The position numbers and the translations under genes were made by a program. Below are positions 1 through 10,100 of a stretch of DNA of 33,053 nt, one piece after another. The stretch spans positions 1 to 33,053 of the forward strand of contig JAIPJX010000045.1 in the NCBI GenBank assembly GCA_021733945.1, read 5' to 3'. The stretch's first letter is position 1; each line of letters starts with the position of its first letter. The DNA comes from Verrucomicrobiota bacterium (GTDB lineage Bacteria; Verrucomicrobiota; Verrucomicrobiia; Limisphaerales; SIBE01). The notes beneath the pieces are model-generated. The model made no database searches and was not told the DNA's origin. It worked only from the letters and a program-made list of their open reading frames with translations.

Positions 1-771
1 GGCTCGGTGCCTCCTCCCACTGTTGCTACCTGGAAAAACCGATACGGACTTGTCAGATCAACGCAATGCGTTGTCTTTGTCCCCGTCGCGGTGATCGGCC
101 CTGCGACCGTGTCCCACGTCGTGTCTTCGATGTTCACGCGGCCCTGCACCACATAGTTCGTCCCCGCCACAGACACCCATTCCACACATGCCTGCGTCGC
201 CAACACCGTCAATTTCGAATCCACAATCCCGCCAACCGGTGGCGGCGGGGGTGGCGGCTCGGTGCCTCCTCCCACAGTGGCCACCTGGAAAAACCGATAC
301 GGACTCGTCAGATCAACGCAATGCGTTGTCTTTAGCCCCGTCGCGGTGATCGGCCCCGCCACCGTGTCCCACGTTGTGTCTTCGATGTTCACACGGCCCT
401 GCACCACATAGCTGGTCCCCGCCACAGACACCCATTCCACACATGCCTGCGTCGCCGACACCGTCAATTTCGAATCCACAATCCCGCCAACCGGAGGCGG
501 AGGCGGAGGAGGCGGCTCGGTGCCTCCTCCCACAGTGGCCACCTGGAAATACCGATACGGACTCGTCAGATCAACGCAATGCGTTGTCTTTAGCCCCGTC
601 GCGGTGATCGGCCCCGCGACCGTGTCCCACGTTGTGTCTTCGATGTTCACACGGCCCTGCACCACATAATTGGTCCCTGCCACGGACACCCACTCAAGAC
701 ATGCCTGCGTCGCCGACACCGTCAATGTTGAATTTACAATCCCACCGATCGGTGGCTCCGGCGGCTTCGCG
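1..771 (-). repeat. Near-identical 255-258 bp tandem repeats within the protease gene
   Basis: Three direct copies lie at 1-255, 256-513 and 514-771, each beginning with the same sequence (ggctcggtgcctcc). They differ by only a few substitutions and by one proline codon in the linker. Each encodes an 85-86 residue beta-rich module (GGIV...LTVSATQAC..WVSVAGTNYVVQ...) ending in a run of seven or eight prolines. A strongly diverged copy precedes them in the protein, at about 772-1030. The array continues past the left edge, so the copy number is unknown. The folds resemble the fibronectin-like end domains common in large Verrucomicrobiota secreted proteins. Confidence 0.95.
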
Positions 772-3700
772 GTCGGGAACTGGACAATCCGGAAGAAGCT
801 CAAACCGGCCGACTTCGGAAGACAGAAACTGCTTACAGTTGCACTCGCGGTGAAGCGCTCTGTAATCGGCTGCCAGAAGGGTTGTTCAATGACCGATTTC
901 GCTTCTACCTGGTATTCGGAACCAATCAATGAACCCCACGAGAGACAGATCTCAGTAGCAGTGAACGTGAGGGTGGGATCCAGATACACGATGTCCGTGG
1001 TTGGGCCCGCGTCGATCACCTGGGCCAGAATGGTGAACGCCAGGTTGCCGGGATTGCGACTCACGACATACAGGTACCAATCGCCCTTCACGGTCGGGAG
1101 GTCCGGTCCGGGGCGGATCACACTCCGAATATCGAGCATTCCGGGCACCGAGTTGCTCAGGTAAAACTGCGAGCCCGTTGGCGGTTCATTGAACCCGATG
1201 AACAGGTCCGCTTCGTCGCTCAGGTTCGAGACCGTGAACCGCAGACCCGGAGCGCCGTCGGGCGCCGTGAATTTAAAATAGTTCGTGAAGCCCGGGCAGT
1301 AGTTGATCGTAAAATCAAGCGGCACCGAATTGGTCAACACCACCACGTTCGTGCCGGTCACGGGTTCGCCTTCCGCACTGTATTCGGTGGCGCGGATGAC
1401 GTAATCGACCGGAGCGTTGGTATTGCTGTAGACACCCACATACCAGTCGTCCCCGGGTTGCACGGAAACGGGTGCCGAGTTGGTGGTGATGAGGATCACT
1501 TCATTGGTAACTCCGGGTTCGTCGATGAGATAATCGAAATCCGTGAAGGTCGGCAAAGGCGGTTTCGGCCCCCGGCGCAACACCATTCCCAGATCGCCGT
1601 TGGAAGGATTCAGATCGAACTGCACCGCCGCCGCATTGCACGAAGCGGTATACACGTAGTAACTGAACAGATTCGGGATCGGCGGGATGGAATTTGTGAA
1701 CGGGACATCGTTCGCGAGCCGGATGATCGACTGGTCACCGTGGCATTCATCCCGATCAAAGTTGAGGTTGAGCGTATAGGCATTGGTCTCGCCTTCATAC
1801 AGGTTGTGCACCGCCAGGAAGTATCGTTTCCCGGGTCGCAACGGAGCAGGCAATCCCGCACTCGTGTCCAACGTAAATCCAGCCGCGCCCAAGCCACCCT
1901 CCACCGCGATATGGTTGGTCATCAAACGGAAATCATCGGTTTCCAGACTTCCGGTCGGCAACCCGCTGTGATCCGCCAGCAAAGCCAGCGAACCCTCGGT
2001 GCCCGTCAGTCGGGTGTACGCGATGCGGGTCGTGTCACACACATCCACGATGAAATAGTTCGTCTGTTTATTGGTCAGCACGCCCATGTACGGAATGCCG
2101 TTGGTGAGCATGACCGCCGCACTCCGGGGGCGTCCATAGTTCATCGCCAGTTCCCAGTTCATCAATCCGGCGTCCAGATTTTCAACCGGACCACCCCGGC
2201 TGTCGGTGATCTCCAATGTCCACTCGCCCAGGGTGCGTTCCCCGCGCAACAGATCCAACGCTTCTTCCGGGAGAACAAAGGTATTGGTCGTGACCGGGAT
2301 GTCCGCCACCCGCACGCTGTCGATCAGAGGCCCCGAAGAACTCAATGCGCTGAACTCCAGAGCCGTGAGAGCTTCGGAGGCCACAAACGTGATGTTGGTG
2401 CGGACCCATGTCACGCTCTCGGCTTCGATGAATTTACTGGCCGGCCGAAAATCAGCAGGCGGTCCGTAGTAGACCTGCAGAGCCTGGGGTGCTCCAGGCC
2501 CGATATCCGGATTCCGCTGGTAAGCGAAGCTGAGCAGATATTTTGTACCGGGCACCGTTTCGAAACTCCGAAGAATGCTCGCCGGATTGCCCTGGGTGTC
2601 GAGTTCCAGAAAGTTGGTTCCCCCGGCCGCCGGGGACCCGAATGCATTGTTCGGACCATACACCTGGGCCTGACCACGGGACACCGTCCAACCCGACACA
2701 ATTGAGTTGGAGAGATACAGGCCGGCGGCCGAGGCTTCAAAACCATCCACGAGCACTTCGACGGAGGGATCCCCCAGCACATTGGTGAACGGCGGGGTTG
2801 AGAACTTGATCGGCACCAATCCCTCAAACAGATTGGTCTCTTCGGTGAAGAACGTCAGGCTGATATTCGTATCAAATCCGTTGCCGTATCCTTCGAACGT
2901 CAAACCGCCGCGATTTTCAGCAAGCAGAATCCGGGTTCCCTGAGGGCTGACCAGGTGCACGGCCAGATCGGCCGCCTGGGAATGGTTGATCCGGAACCCG
3001 ACCTCCACGTCGGTCAATATCTTGTCCGCAAACACGTCAAAGCTCGCGCGGGTCAATCCGTCGTCGAGGATCGGAACCAAATTCGTGCCCTGCACCGAGA
3101 GGGAGGAATCGACGGGGGGCCCGAGTTCATTCAAGGCAGCGACGCGGAAATCCACCGATGCTGCCTGGTTGGGGTTGAAGAGACAGATGTAATAGCGACC
3201 TGACAGAAGGGGCAGTGGCAGATCATCAAACCCGAGCGTCAAATCTCCTCCCGGTGGAAATATCGTTGCCTTCTTGTCGTATTCATCCGGGGTCGGCATC
3301 GCTTCGCGCCGAACAAACACTTCCAACGGTCCGGTGATTTGGGACAACCGCACGATCATGTTGGTGGCTTCCGGCGGCACATCGTTGAAGAAACACACCG
3401 TGTCATTCGGCCCAACCGTACCCGCAATCCCGCCCGGTCCGGCGGCACCCAGATTGCCCTGATCAAACGGGCGTATCATCAGGGACAGCGCCTCCACACG
3501 GCCGGTATGGGACAATGAATTGTCGACCATGTTCAGCATCCAGACCCCGCTGACCTGTGTGCTCACGAAATCCTCCAGCGTGCCGGGTCCATCAGTCCTC
3601 TGGCTTCCGAGCCCGGTGCTGAATCCCGAGTCATCGTAGATAAACAGATTGGTGCCCGTAAAATTGCCCCAGGAATGATTGTTCAATACCACCGAAGAAC

Positions 3701-6700
3701 GTTCGTGGCTCAGGATCCCGATCAGATCGCCCATGTTGCTGTGGGTGATGAGATTCGTGACGGTGACCCGCTGCACCGGCGAGGGAGTCAACCCGATGGC
3801 AAACACCTGAACCGACCCCGGAGCACTCGCGGATCCGTCCGGAATGATGGCGCCGACCGGGAACCCGCGAAGAACGGGCCTGCCGTTGATGTTCTGTTCG
3901 AACGGTTCGTCGCTTGAGATCCCGATCAGTCCATACTCCCCACCCTGCTGATCCTCTGCCTTGACGCCAATGTAGAAAATTTCATCCAGTGCCGCGTTGG
4001 TAAACACCACCAGCTCGGTGCCGCCCCGACCCACCGATTTCCAGGCGGACGCCAGCACATCCGGATCGAGGTCCTGAAGCCGTCGATCTCGTGAAACATA
4101 AAGATCGATGTCCGCCTCAAGATTCCGCGATTTCGCCAGATTCGGCGGCAGGAAGGTAATGAAGGCAACGTTCGTCCCGTTGGTGAGCGTGGCAAACGCG
4201 TTGTTCGTCAGAAAGGTGTTGGTGAAGGAGAAAAAGTTCCACTGCCGCGCCAGTCCGTTGGGGGCGTTCATCAGCGTGGGTTGCGCACCCACGCGCTGAT
4301 TGAGAATCGGCACCCCGTTGGTCATTCCAATCGCCAGGGGCATCTCCACGTCGGCGTTCTCGGTGAACGGGCGCACCGACAATTCGTTGGTCAGGGTCAG
4401 ATCACCAATCGACATCACCAGGGCGTAATCCTGCACCACGTCGTTGTCCAGTCCCGTTGCCTGGTGAAAGCCCGGCATCGTGCCCACGTTCACCCGTTTG
4501 CCGATGACACTCACCACGAAGTTCGAACCGAACGCATCCCGCACAAAAACATTCTCGACGTTGTTGATCACATCGGTGACGGGCGTGGCATTGGTGGGAT
4601 GGATTTGGTTGAAATCGCTGGATTGGATGATGTCGTTTCCGTAGAAGACCTCGTGCGTGGCGGTGTTGGAAACCACGAGGTCCAGGTCGTTGACCAGTTT
4701 GATCGCGGCATTCGGATTGCCCGGGGGATCCGTCCATACGAGCGACACACGAAATCCAAGCTGCTGCGCGTTGGTCGAAAGATTGATCTCCCATGATCTG
4801 GTCTGCCCGGTCGCCACCGCCGTGTCCGGACTCTGGTCAAAGAACCGGATCGGCCACGCCGTCTCCGGCTGGCTCGCCAGCATGGCCGGCAGGGCATTCG
4901 TCAGGCTCACCAACCCCCATCCCTGGTAATTGATCGAATTGGCCACCTCAAGGTTGTAGCGACTGCCGATTGAACGCGCCCCGTTGATCAACAGGGCCTT
5001 CATCAGGGCCGGGCTGTTGGTCCGGCGTTGGTCCACCGGAAGTTTTCGTTCAAAGAACTCCTGCATCAGGGAAAGCACGCCCGAAACCACGGGGGCCGCC
5101 ATACTCGTTCCCGATTCATATCGGTAACGGGGACCCAGCTCGGCATTCAGCGCTTCCACGACCCGCGTTTCAGGATCATCAAAATTAACCAAGTTCGTCA
5201 GGCTCCAGTCCCTGGATCGTGCGGAGATCACATAACCGCCCGGTGCAACGATATCCGGTTTAAATCGGCCGAACTGCCCTTCGGTGCCGATGCCAACATT
5301 GCCCCGACCCGAAAACGGTGCCACCTGATCTTCGCTGTCTGTCTGCGCAAGGAACGGTGTATTGGTCACGGTGAGCAGCGGGTCGCTGTTGGGTACCACC
5401 ACTTCGTTGGTCACATTCCGGAAACTTTCGATCGCCCCCACCGTGATGACGTTCTTGGCCGACCCGGGGGACGGAATGGTGTTCGGATTGCCGTTCAGTC
5501 CGTCGTCGGTGCCATCCCCCGAGTTCGACGCGGTGAATACGAACAGGATTGGCTGCGCCCCGGATTCATCGGACAAAGCGTCGCGAGTGGCTGCATCATA
5601 ACGAGCCGCAGCCATGTCGTAGTCCGTGGCACCCGAGTAGTACCAGCTGTTGTTGGAAATCAGGGTCGCATTGCCGCGTTTGAACAGGGTTGAGTTGGTC
5701 CGGGCCGCCGTCTCGTAAACATACGTGTCCGTCGTGGGTGCCGTCGTGCTCGGCGTGTATTCGGTCGCCAGGTAGAAAAGTTTGGCTTCCGGTGCCATGC
5801 CCCTGAAATTGGCGTTGGTCTCCGAGCCACCCGGCGTGAACACGACAGTGCCCGACTGCGATCCATTGCCCGCAATGATGCCTCCCACGTGCGTTCCGTG
5901 TCCGACCGCATCGCGCAACAGATCGGGATTGGCCGCGAAGACGCGTCCCGCAAAATCCGGATGCGTCGCGTCCACCCCGGTGTCGTTCACGTTCACGAGC
6001 ATGTCCCGGCCGGTCAGGCCCAGGTAATTGGTTTTGGTAACACCGTCCGACGAGACCCCCACCCGGACCCGGGCCCGATCGTTGGCCAACGTGCGATGCC
6101 GGACCACCTCGATGCCCTGCACCGAAGCCAGGCGCGCCAGTTCGGGGAGCGAATCCGCGCCCGGCCGGATCACAACCTGGGGTCCGAACGGTGAGGGTTC
6201 CTCGGAAATCCATTCGCCCCCCAACTGCCGGATCAATGGCTCGGCAGCTTCCGTTTCCCCGGGGTAGAGCGTCACCCTCAAAAACATTTCTTCGGGGACC
6301 GGCTTTTTCTCGACCGCCAACGCCAGCAGTTCGGCTTCCAGTTTGTAATACGGCTCGAACGGAAGCAGCGCCCGCACTCCGGGACGCGAAGCCAGTTTCC
6401 GGGCACTCGCCGCGGACATGCGCACCAGATAGGCATTGTTTGGAATATAGGAAAGGATGACGCCTTGGACCTCGCGCACCTGGGCGCGCAATTCCTCGTT
6501 CAGAACCCCGCGCGACTGGACGATGTAGGCCCCCGGTTCGGCGGGTGCTCGCAGGTGTTCGGGTATCGCCAGACTGACCGATTCCAGGGTGTCGATGAAG
6601 GCGTTCCTCAAGAGAAGAGCGCTGTCGGACCGCACCAGTTCCCGGAGGGACTTGGGCGTGTTGCGGAGCCGATGCGGAATTTCATCGGGATGGTTCGGAA

Positions 6701-6953
6701 TCACCGGGGTCACCGCAACAGGAATGGGCGGCTGCGCCATCGGCAGGGACGCTCCGGATTGAACCTGGGTCAACAGGGGGTAAAGCCGCCTTGTCGCATC
6801 GACTGCGGAACGAGGGGATTCAAGCGACGGCAGCTCGGTTTCTCCCGCCTTCTTCGCTTTGTTGACCTGATGATTGCCGTAAAGCCAGGTCAAAACCGAA
6901 GCAACGAACAGGCCCAGGCTGATCAGCATCCAGGTGCGTGTCTTAAGATACAT
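1..6953 (-). CDS. Giant secreted subtilisin-like (S8) protease, C-terminus beyond window
   Basis: An open frame runs from an ATG at 6953 to the left edge with no stop (at least 2317 residues). The N-terminus has a short basic stretch and a hydrophobic segment (about residues 8-25), a signal peptide or signal anchor. A propeptide-like region follows, then an S8 catalytic domain: Asp324 in NDTGVD, His352 in GHGTHVGG, oxyanion Asn477 in TASNSG and Ser617 in GTSMAAP. All are present, so the enzyme should be active. Downstream are a proprotein-convertase P-domain, a second P-domain that appears split by a DUF642/galactose-binding-like module, pre-peptidase-like beta domains and C-terminal tandem repeats with polyproline linkers. 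It is probably an exported or surface-anchored endopeptidase. It follows the GspK-like gene on the same strand, so it may be cargo of the adjacent secretion system (inference). The domain family is secure; the function is not. Confidence 0.93.
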   Translation of the reverse strand, partial: MYLKTRTWMLISLGLFVASVLTWLYGNHQVNKAKKAGETELPSLESPRSAVDATRRLYPLLTQVQSGASLPMAQPPIPVAVTPVIPNHPDEIPHRLRNTPKSLRELVRSDSALLLRNAFIDTLESVSLAIPEHLRAPAEPGAYIVQSRGVLNEELRAQVREVQGVILSYIPNNAYLVRMSAASARKLASRPGVRALLPFEPYYKLEAELLALAVEKKPVPEEMFLRVTLYPGETEAAEPLIRQLGGEWISEEPSPFGPQVVIRPGADSLPELARLASVQGIEVVRHRTLANDRARVRVGVSSDGVTKTNYLGLTGRDMLVNVNDTGVDATHPDFAGRVFAANPDLLRDAVGHGTHVGGIIAGNGSQSGTVVFTPGGSETNANFRGMAPEAKLFYLATEYTPSTTAPTTDTYVYETAARTNSTLFKRGNATLISNNSWYYSGATDYDMAAARYDAATRDALSDESGAQPILFVFTASNSGDGTDDGLNGNPNTIPSPGSAKNVITVGAIESFRNVTNEVVVPNSDPLLTVTNTPFLAQTDSEDQVAPFSGRGNVGIGTEGQFGRFKPDIVAPGGYVISARSRDWSLTNLVNFDDPETRVVEALNAELGPRYRYESGTSMAAPVVSGVLSLMQEFFERKLPVDQRRTNSPALMKALLINGARSIGSRYNLEVANSINYQGWGLVSLTNALPAMLASQPETAWPIRFFDQSPDTAVATGQTRSWEINLSTNAQQLGFRVSLVWTDPPGNPNAAIKLVNDLDLVVSNTATHEVFYGNDIIQSSDFNQIHPTNATPVTDVINNVENVFVRDAFGSNFVVSVIGKRVNVGTMPGFHQATGLDNDVVQDYALVMSIGDLTLTNELSVRPFTENADVEMPLAIGMTNGVPILNQRVGAQPTLMNAPNGLARQWNFFSFTNTFLTNNAFATLTNGTNVAFITFLPPNLAKSRNLEADIDLYVSRDRRLQDLDPDVLASAWKSVGRGGTELVVFTNAALDEIFYIGVKAEDQQGGEYGLIGISSDEPFEQNINGRPVLRGFPVGAIIPDGSASAPGSVQVFAIGLTPSPVQRVTVTNLITHSNMGDLIGILSHERSSVVLNNHSWGNFTGTNLFIYDDSGFSTGLGSQRTDGPGTLEDFVSTQVSGVWMLNMVDNSLSHTGRVEALSLMIRPFDQGNLGAAGPGGIAGTVGPNDTVCFFNDVPPEATNMIVRLSQITGPLEVFVRREAMPTPDEYDKKATIFPPGGDLTLGFDDLPLPLLSGRYYICLFNPNQAASVDFRVAALNELGPPVDSSLSVQGTNLVPILDDGLTRASFDVFADKILTDVEVGFRINHSQAADLAVHLVSPQGTRILLAENRGGLTFEGYGNGFDTNISLTFFTEETNLFEGLVPIKFSTPPFTNVLGDPSVEVLVDGFEASAAGLYLSNSIVSGWTVSRGQAQVYGPNNAFGSPAAGGTNFLELDTQGNPASILRSFETVPGTKYLLSFAYQRNPDIGPGAPQALQVYYGPPADFRPASKFIEAESVTWVRTNITFVASEALTALEFSALSSSGPLIDSVRVADIPVTTNTFVLPEEALDLLRGERTLGEWTLEITDSRGGPVENLDAGLMNWELAMNYGRPRSAAVMLTNGIPYMGVLTNKQTNYFIVDVCDTTRIAYTRLTGTEGSLALLADHSGLPTGSLETDDFRLMTNHIAVEGGLGAAGFTLDTSAGLPAPLRPGKRYFLAVHNLYEGETNAYTLNLNFDRDECHGDQSIIRLANDVPFTNSIPPIPNLFSYYVYTASCNAAAVQFDLNPSNGDLGMVLRRGPKPPLPTFTDFDYLIDEPGVTNEVILITTNSAPVSVQPGDDWYVGVYSNTNAPVDYVIRATEYSAEGEPVTGTNVVVLTNSVPLDFTINYCPGFTNYFKFTAPDGAPGLRFTVSNLSDEADLFIGFNEPPTGSQFYLSNSVPGMLDIRSVIRPGPDLPTVKGDWYLYVVSRNPGNLAFTILAQVIDAGPTTDIVYLDPTLTFTATEICLSWGSLIGSEYQVEAKSVIEQPFWQPITERFTASATVSSFCLPKSAGLSFFRIVQFPTAKPPEPPIGGIVNSTLTVSATQACLEWVSVAGTNYVVQGRVNIEDTTWDTVAGPITATGLKTTHCVDLTSPYRYFQVATVGGGTEPPPPPPPPVGGIVDSKLTVSATQACVEWVSVAGTSYVVQGRVNIEDTTWDTVAGPITATGLKTTHCVDLTSPYRFFQVATVGGGTEPPPPPPPVGGIVDSKLTVLATQACVEWVSVAGTNYVVQGRVNIEDTTWDTVAGPITATGTKTTHCVDLTSPYRFFQVATVGGGTE

Positions 6954-6959
6954 AGTCCC

Positions 6960-7064
6960 TTACCCCCGATTCCCACACCCGCAGCTCTGAAGTTTTTGAA
7001 TCATGCAAATCCCCACCGAACCGGGCGATGGTCGGACGGATTGCGCCAGGCTCCCCACGTTCAT
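6960..7064 (-). CDS. Possible 34-residue leader ORF upstream of the protease
   Basis: An ATG at 7064 is preceded by a textbook Shine-Dalgarno AGGAG (7075-7071) with a 6-base spacer, the best ribosome binding site seen in the window. The ORF runs 34 codons to TAA at 6960-6962, six bases before the protease start codon. The peptide has three cysteines near its C-terminus (LQSCGCGN) and no resemblance I recognise. It could be a translated leader that couples translation to the protease, or chance. The only support is the ribosome binding site and the spacing. Confidence 0.35.
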   Translation of the reverse strand: MNVGSLAQSVRPSPGSVGICMIQKLQSCGCGNRG

Positions 7065-7120
7065 TCTGATCTCCTCTTTTTCATGCCCTTCAGATCGTGC
7101 CAATAATACGCAAATGTTCG

Positions 7121-10100
7121 CTATTGGGGTGGGAGGATGCTGAAGCTCTCGACCACCGTGCGGGGTTTGTAGGGAGCTTCTTCAAACCGGAGAACGGTCT
7201 TGGTAACCAATTCGCCTGTAATCTGATAGTTCGTGCAAATGTTGTAATAATTGCCCAGTGTTACCAGCGATCGTTCGGCCGGCTTCAGAGATTGTCCGAA
7301 GGAATAGATGACCATCCGCGGTTCATCCGTCTTCAACAGCGAAAGCACCTGCCGCGGAATACGCTCCACGGCTTCATCCGTCAGCCCACGCTCGATCTGC
7401 GCCCGTGTGTTGAGACTGAGGAACGGCGAGACGACCGTCAACTCCGGTGTTGCCAAAACATCGCCCATCGTCCGGAACACCCCGTTCGGCTGCGCCTGCC
7501 GCGCGCGGTTGATTCCAGCGACGATCGATTGAAGCTGCTGGGAGTCGGGTCGCACGAACACGGATTCAAATTGCATTCCCGCCAATCGGCCCGGATTGCT
7601 GCTGGAATTGGTCAGCACGCTCACCCCGCTCAACACGGCGGACCACGCCGCCTGATTGGTCTGGTTCACGGACAGCAGTCCCATTGCGGCCTGATCGTTC
7701 GGTGCCACGGTGAACAGATCCAACGCCTTCCAATCGTTCGTGGGATGGGTTCCAAAACTTCCCGCCCAGTTGCGCCAGACGCGCGGATCTTCAACCGTCG
7801 ACTTCAAATAAACCGTCTGCCACGGCGTTCCACGGTGCACCCGCCCGATGGCACCAACGTTCGGAAGTTTGCCCACCGGGAACTGCCAGTCGTCCGAACT
7901 CTGCACCCCGGGATCCTTGAGGCTCATGCGGAAGTCGGTGAGATCGGTGCCCGAAAGGCGCGGGTTGCCGCCCCAGGGACGATATCGTTCGTTGATCTGT
8001 CCCAGGTTCGAAGGGGGCACCGGGTTCTCCGGCGGTGTGATCACTCCGAACGAATTGGTCAACGCCAGATCGGTCAGATCAGCAGCCGTGTAATGAACCA
8101 GCGGATCGTTCGCCTGCCAGGTCCTGCGTTCGAAGATCTTCTTGCTCGGCGTGTAGGGCGCCTGCATGACCAGGTTGGTCGAGCGTCCGCGCATAAAATT
8201 CGCAAACCCCTGTATCGAACGTTCCTTGTCCAGCCCGCCCATCGGATGCCCGCTCGCACTGCGCCAGGTCGCCGCCCCAACAAACGGAAGGCCCATTGAA
8301 ATCCCAATCTGATTGGTCACCCCAACCGGCGGACTGTTCGGGTCATTCAAAACCACACGGTTGGTCAACCACGAACTGTCTTCGCTGAACGCTCCGGTCT
8401 GGCGCGAATCGCTGAAGTACCCGCCCGCACCGGCCGAACGATTGCCCATCAACCGGTCGGTGATGTTGATTTCCGTCACCAGATTGTCCAGGTTCACAAA
8501 ATCAATCACCCGAGAATAACCCGGAGTGGTGTCGACCAGGATGTATTGCAGGTTGTTCGAGATCTGCAGGGTCCATTGGGGGACATCCAGCCGGGGCTCA
8601 AACACGTTGTTGGTCGTGAAGGTTCCAACGAGGCTCTGATAAACTTGGTTCGGCAGCAACGTGAAATTGTCCACGATCGGGAGAACAAAGGATTCCACGC
8701 TCTCACGCCCCGGCCACCGGTTGGTGCTGAAATTCGCGGAGGTGAACCGCTGAACCATATTGGTTACGACGACTCCATTATTCAAGGTACTGAGCAATCG
8801 GATCGACTGACGGTTGGTCACCAACATGGTAATGGGCCGCTGGAAATCTTGTGTGTACGAGTTCCAGGCTTCCACACCAAACAGATTGGAAATGCCCAAC
8901 ACATACATCTGATTCGTGATCATCCCTCCGGAAAAATTCTTGCGAAACTCCAGCTTGCGGCTGACCTGCACCACGGTCTGGAGGCTGGCTTCGTTGAAAT
9001 TCGGATATCCCTTCTTGGCTCCGACGACAAAGGGAACTCCGATGATGTTATTGAACACAGGGCCTACTGGACTCTTTGTCGCCGCTTCCTCTATCGAGAG
9101 CCACGGTAAAGTTGATCGCAGAAAATCGGCACTTCGTTCCTCGACGTATCCGCTGATGATCAAATTGGTGGGCGTCTTAAAAAATGTGGGCCTGAACACC
9201 GAAGGGTAATCGTTGGTGGTCCCCAAACTGCGCCGCGTCACCGAATCATAAAGATTGGCCGCCAGCTGAAGCGCCCGATGCGTCGTCGCGGTGTATTCGT
9301 TGTTCGTCGTGTAATACGGCGCGTTTCGGCTGAGGTTGTAAAGCTGGATGTTGGTCAGCGAAAACTCATCCCGCACCGGAGTTTCTCCGAGGAAGAAGTT
9401 CGGACGAGGTACGAAACCCGGAACCTGCAACCGCGCAAACGGGGAGTTCGTGGTGAGATTGGACCGCAACAAACGATCCGCCGCCTGATAAAAGAAATCA
9501 ATCGGGTTCCTGGGGCCGAAATCCCTGTCCCTGGGATCAACCAGCCCGACGGGATCAATCACCGGATCCCATGGAATGAAGTTCGTCTGGCCGTTGGGAT
9601 AATCGTTTCTGAAGTTGAGGTGCAGCTTGTTGGTCGGCACCAGCACCAGGTTCGGCTGAAAGAGCAGGTTGGAAACCGCCGGACGCGAGTCGGTGCCCAG
9701 CTGCGCAAGAAGCCGGTAGTAGCTGTATCTGTCGTACGAAGAATTGGAGTTATCGGTTGCCTGCAAAAGTTTTCGGGGAAAAGGATATCGTGCAGGATTC
9801 GCTGTCAGGATATTAAGTTCATTAAGGTTCGTATTGTAGAATTCCTGTATGTCGTAATAGCCCTGCGGGTTTGGGCTTCCCGACCAAGCTTTGCTCGATA
9901 TGTCCGGTAGCCCATCAAAATTCAATACCGACTGGCCTAGTAGAAGCGGACCATCGGAGTATGTATCCAGGCCATCGGTCGCAAAAATCAATTGCGCTCT
10001 CTGACCATAGAGTTCTGGGTCCACGACCCGATACAGTTCCCAAGGCTTCCTGTTAGGTTTAGGGTCTTGGTCAAAATATCGATGTCCCAAAATCCCCGCC

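Noticed and set aside
7097..8299. A 400-codon plus-strand frame opposite the GspK-like gene, and similar long antisense frames at 1458-2705, 19207-20289, 20362-22086 and 24596-26074
   Set aside because: All lie opposite genes with strong domain evidence, show shadow-type composition and lack recognisable motifs or plausible ribosome binding sites.
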